A stretch of 6,548 nucleotides of DNA, taken from contig DLCS01000130.1 in NCBI GenBank assembly GCA_002480735.1, positions 1 to 6,548 of the forward strand. Reading direction: 5' to 3'. This document shows positions 5,093 to 6,548 of the stretch, in pieces; the stretch's first letter is position 1, and every line of letters begins with the position of its first letter. The translations under genes and the position numbers were made by a program. The notes under the pieces are model-generated. The model saw nothing but the letters and a program-made list of their open reading frames with translations, made no database searches and was not told the origin of the DNA. Source of the DNA: Bacillaceae bacterium UBA7792 (GTDB lineage Bacteria; Bacillota; Bacilli; Bacillales; Cytobacillaceae).

Positions 5093-5914
5093 ATGGAGCT
5101 TATGAGCTTTGAATCATTTAGGTTGAAGGAATTCATTCAGACCAGCAGCGAGGAATTTGAGAGCAGGCTCTTGACTGAGGCAGGCAACGTAAAGCATAAA
5201 ATAGATGAAATTCTCACGATCGGGAATATCGATTTGGTCAATAATGCCCATAAGCTAGTTGCTTTTATCATTGAAGGGAAGGAAAATGACCTTGTCCAAT
5301 TTGCGAAGCAGGAAGGAATTGCCTGGGCCACTCATGCCATCCCCCTATCGTTTAAGCTGGAATGGGTGCATGCGATGCGTAGGACCCTATGGAGCTTTAT
5401 CCAAGATTACCATCTTGCAACAAATAATCAAAATTCCAAAGATTTTTTTCACCTAGAACAGCAAGTCAATAACCAGGTCGATCAATTTTTGAATACATTT
5501 TTTATTAGTTATTCTACCTATAAGGAATCCTTGATTAACGCACATCGGGAATTAGTTGAAAAATTGTCCGTTCCGATCATTCCAATCAACCCCTTGGTAT
5601 GCATTTTACCGCTTATCGGTTCGATGGATTCTACGAGAACAGCCATTCTTGAAGAAAAGGTTCTGTCCGAGATTGGAAAATTGGGTATGCAGACATTAAT
5701 CATCGACCTATCAGGGATTGCTGACATGGAGCCCGACGTCATTCACCATCTAAGAAGAATCATTGATAGCTGTATCATGATGGGCTGTCAGACAGTGATC
5801 ACAGGATTACGACCTGAGGTAGTACGAAAAATAGTACATCTTGGAATCTCATTTGATCAGCAGACCAAGACATTGGGCACCTTGCAGCAAGCATTAAAGG
5901 TATACTTGAAATAA
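5093..5914 (+). CDS. RsbR-family STAS-domain protein (stressosome-type regulator)
   Basis: This 273-residue protein (284 if the GTG at 5060 is used) has the layout of B. subtilis RsbR co-antagonists, which build the cytoplasmic stressosome that controls sigma-B. Residues 1 to about 150 form a helical sensor-like domain; the stretch starting GIAWATHAIPLSFKLEWVHA at 75 recalls N-terminal domains of Bacillus RsbR paralogs and of some sensor kinases. Residues about 160-273 form the STAS domain, including VPIIPI, LIIDLSGIAD and TGLRPEVVRKIVHLGI, which aligns without gaps to RsbRA as I recall it. At the two RsbRA phosphorylation sites this protein has Pro214 (Thr171) and Lys246 (Thr205), so RsbT-type phosphorylation there looks impossible. 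It could instead be a light- or redox-type paralog, or act outside the stressosome. The sigma-B-type promoter supports a stress role. A terminator follows. Confidence 0.88.
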   Translation: MELMSFESFRLKEFIQTSSEEFESRLLTEAGNVKHKIDEILTIGNIDLVNNAHKLVAFIIEGKENDLVQFAKQEGIAWATHAIPLSFKLEWVHAMRRTLWSFIQDYHLATNNQNSKDFFHLEQQVNNQVDQFLNTFFISYSTYKESLINAHRELVEKLSVPIIPINPLVCILPLIGSMDSTRTAILEEKVLSEIGKLGMQTLIIDLSGIADMEPDVIHHLRRIIDSCIMMGCQTVITGLRPEVVRKIVHLGISFDQQTKTLGTLQQALKVYLK

Positions 5915-5928
5915 CAATTTGAAAGGAT

Positions 5929-5958
5929 CAATGGACTGGCTTAACGACCAGTCCATTG
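5929..5958. terminator. Terminator between the STAS and P-type ATPase genes, probably bidirectional
   Basis: CAATGGACTGG (5929-5939) pairs perfectly with CCAGTCCATTG (5948-5958), an 11-bp stem with an eight-base loop. It sits 14 bases after the plus-strand stop and eight bases after the minus-strand stop of two convergent genes. The flanks are only modestly T-rich on both strands (TCTTTC, ATCCTTTC), so it may serve both genes without being very strong on either. Confidence 0.72.
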
Positions 5959-5966
5959 TCTTTCTA

Positions 5967-6548
5967 CTACTCCTTCACTCGTAAGAGTCGTAAACTGTTG
6001 AATGTCACAATTAAAGTTGCTCCCATATCCGCAAAGATGGCGATCCATAACGTTAACCAGCCTGGCACGACCAAGAGTAATGCCAAAGCTTTAATCGCTA
6101 GGGAAAAGGTGATATTTTGCTTGATAATAGCGAGAGCTTTTCGACTTAATTTAATCGTGTAGCCAAGTTTCCTTAGGTCATCAGACATTAAAGCAATATC
6201 CGCAGTCTCAAGTGCCGTATCTGTCCCAGCGCCTCCCATCGCCACACCAACTGTTGAGGCTGCGAGTGCCGGTGCGTCATTGACACCATCCCCCACCATC
6301 GCAACATGAAGATATTCGTCACGAAGCTTTTTAATAGACGTTAATTTATCCTCAGGCATCAAATCAGCTTGTACCTCGGATACATTTAGCCTTCTCCCGA
6401 TTGTTTCAGCAGTCCTTTTGTTATCGCCTGTTAGCATAACCGTTTTTGCGATTCCGAGCTCATGTAGCTTTTGGATCACTTCTTTGGACGAGGATCTAAT
6501 TTCGTCCGCCACAGCGATCAAAGCAAGAATTTCCTGTTCTGATCCCAC
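5967..6548 (-). CDS. cadA: Heavy-metal P1B-type ATPase (Zn/Cd/Pb exporter), C-terminal fragment
   Basis: These are the last 193 residues of a metal-transporting P-type ATPase in the cell membrane; the N-terminus lies beyond the right edge, so the first visible codon (GTG) is an internal valine. Visible parts are the end of the phosphorylation/nucleotide domain with TGDN at 40-43, the hinge motif [13 protein letters not shown] at 84-96 with its Mg-binding aspartates, and [10 protein letters not shown] at 112-121. Two last membrane helices follow, about 144-162 and 164-186. Lys153 in the first and Asp174 (FADMGA) in the second match the P1B-2 signature for Zn2+, Cd2+ and Pb2+ rather than Cu+. 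The metal-binding N-terminus, CPC motif and DKTG site are not in view. It converges on the STAS gene, with a hairpin between them. Its promoter and any ArsR-type regulator are outside the window. Confidence 0.93.
   Translation of the reverse strand: MGSEQEILALIAVADEIRSSSKEVIQKLHELGIAKTVMLTGDNKRTAETIGRRLNVSEVQADLMPEDKLTSIKKLRDEYLHVAMVGDGVNDAPALAASTVGVAMGGAGTDTALETADIALMSDDLRKLGYTIKLSRKALAIIKQNITFSLAIKALALLLVVPGWLTLWIAIFADMGATLIVTFNSLRLLRVKE

Noticed and set aside
6546..6548. GTG at the right edge as the start of a short ATPase-like protein
   Set aside because: The translation is continuous with the middle of a P-type ATPase nucleotide domain, so it is an internal valine cut by the window edge.

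Overview
The window looks like a chromosomal segment from a Bacillus-like member of the Bacillaceae. The evidence is G-rich Shine-Dalgarno sequences close to AGGAGG, TTG and ATG starts, moderate-to-low GC, a CcpA-type cre site, a sigma-B-type promoter, and protein families typical of Bacilli (RsbR-type STAS protein, soluble chemoreceptor, YpgQ/YedJ-like HD hydrolase). The species cannot be named from this sequence alone.

Positions 1-2900 (minus strand) hold a reductive pyrimidine degradation operon, transcribed right to left. preT and preA encode the two subunits of NAD-dependent dihydropyrimidine dehydrogenase, and the first 52 codons of a dihydropyrimidinase gene (hydA) run off the left edge. 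PreT takes electrons from NADH through FAD and Fe-S clusters, PreA reduces uracil or thymine at its FMN site, and HydA would open the dihydropyrimidine ring. Each gene has its own strong ribosome binding site. The upstream region (2907-3227) contains a near-perfect cre box, a TGATAG/CTATCA palindrome with a third half-site, and a weak promoter candidate.

Positions 3182-4058 (minus strand) hold a monocistronic gene for a soluble methyl-accepting chemotaxis-type receptor, followed at once by an intrinsic terminator. The divergent intergenic region (4059-4355) holds candidate promoters and a strong GC-rich hairpin that ends no visible gene.

Positions 4356-5914 (plus strand) hold an HD-domain phosphohydrolase and then an RsbR-family STAS protein. 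A perfect sigma-B-type promoter (GTTTAA-N14-GGGTAT) lies just before the STAS gene. It implies that translation starts at the ATG at 5093, not at the upstream GTG. The STAS domain lacks both threonines that are phosphorylated in B. subtilis RsbRA. A hairpin terminator (5929-5958) separates it from the convergent 3' end of a CadA-type Zn/Cd-exporting P-type ATPase gene, which enters from the right edge.

Most of the window is ordinary core or accessory metabolism. The parts most worth a second look are the sigma-B promoter with the atypical STAS protein, the control region of the pre operon, and the orphan hairpin in the divergent intergenic region. I found no CRISPR array, tRNA, rRNA, insertion sequence or clearly new multi-gene system.
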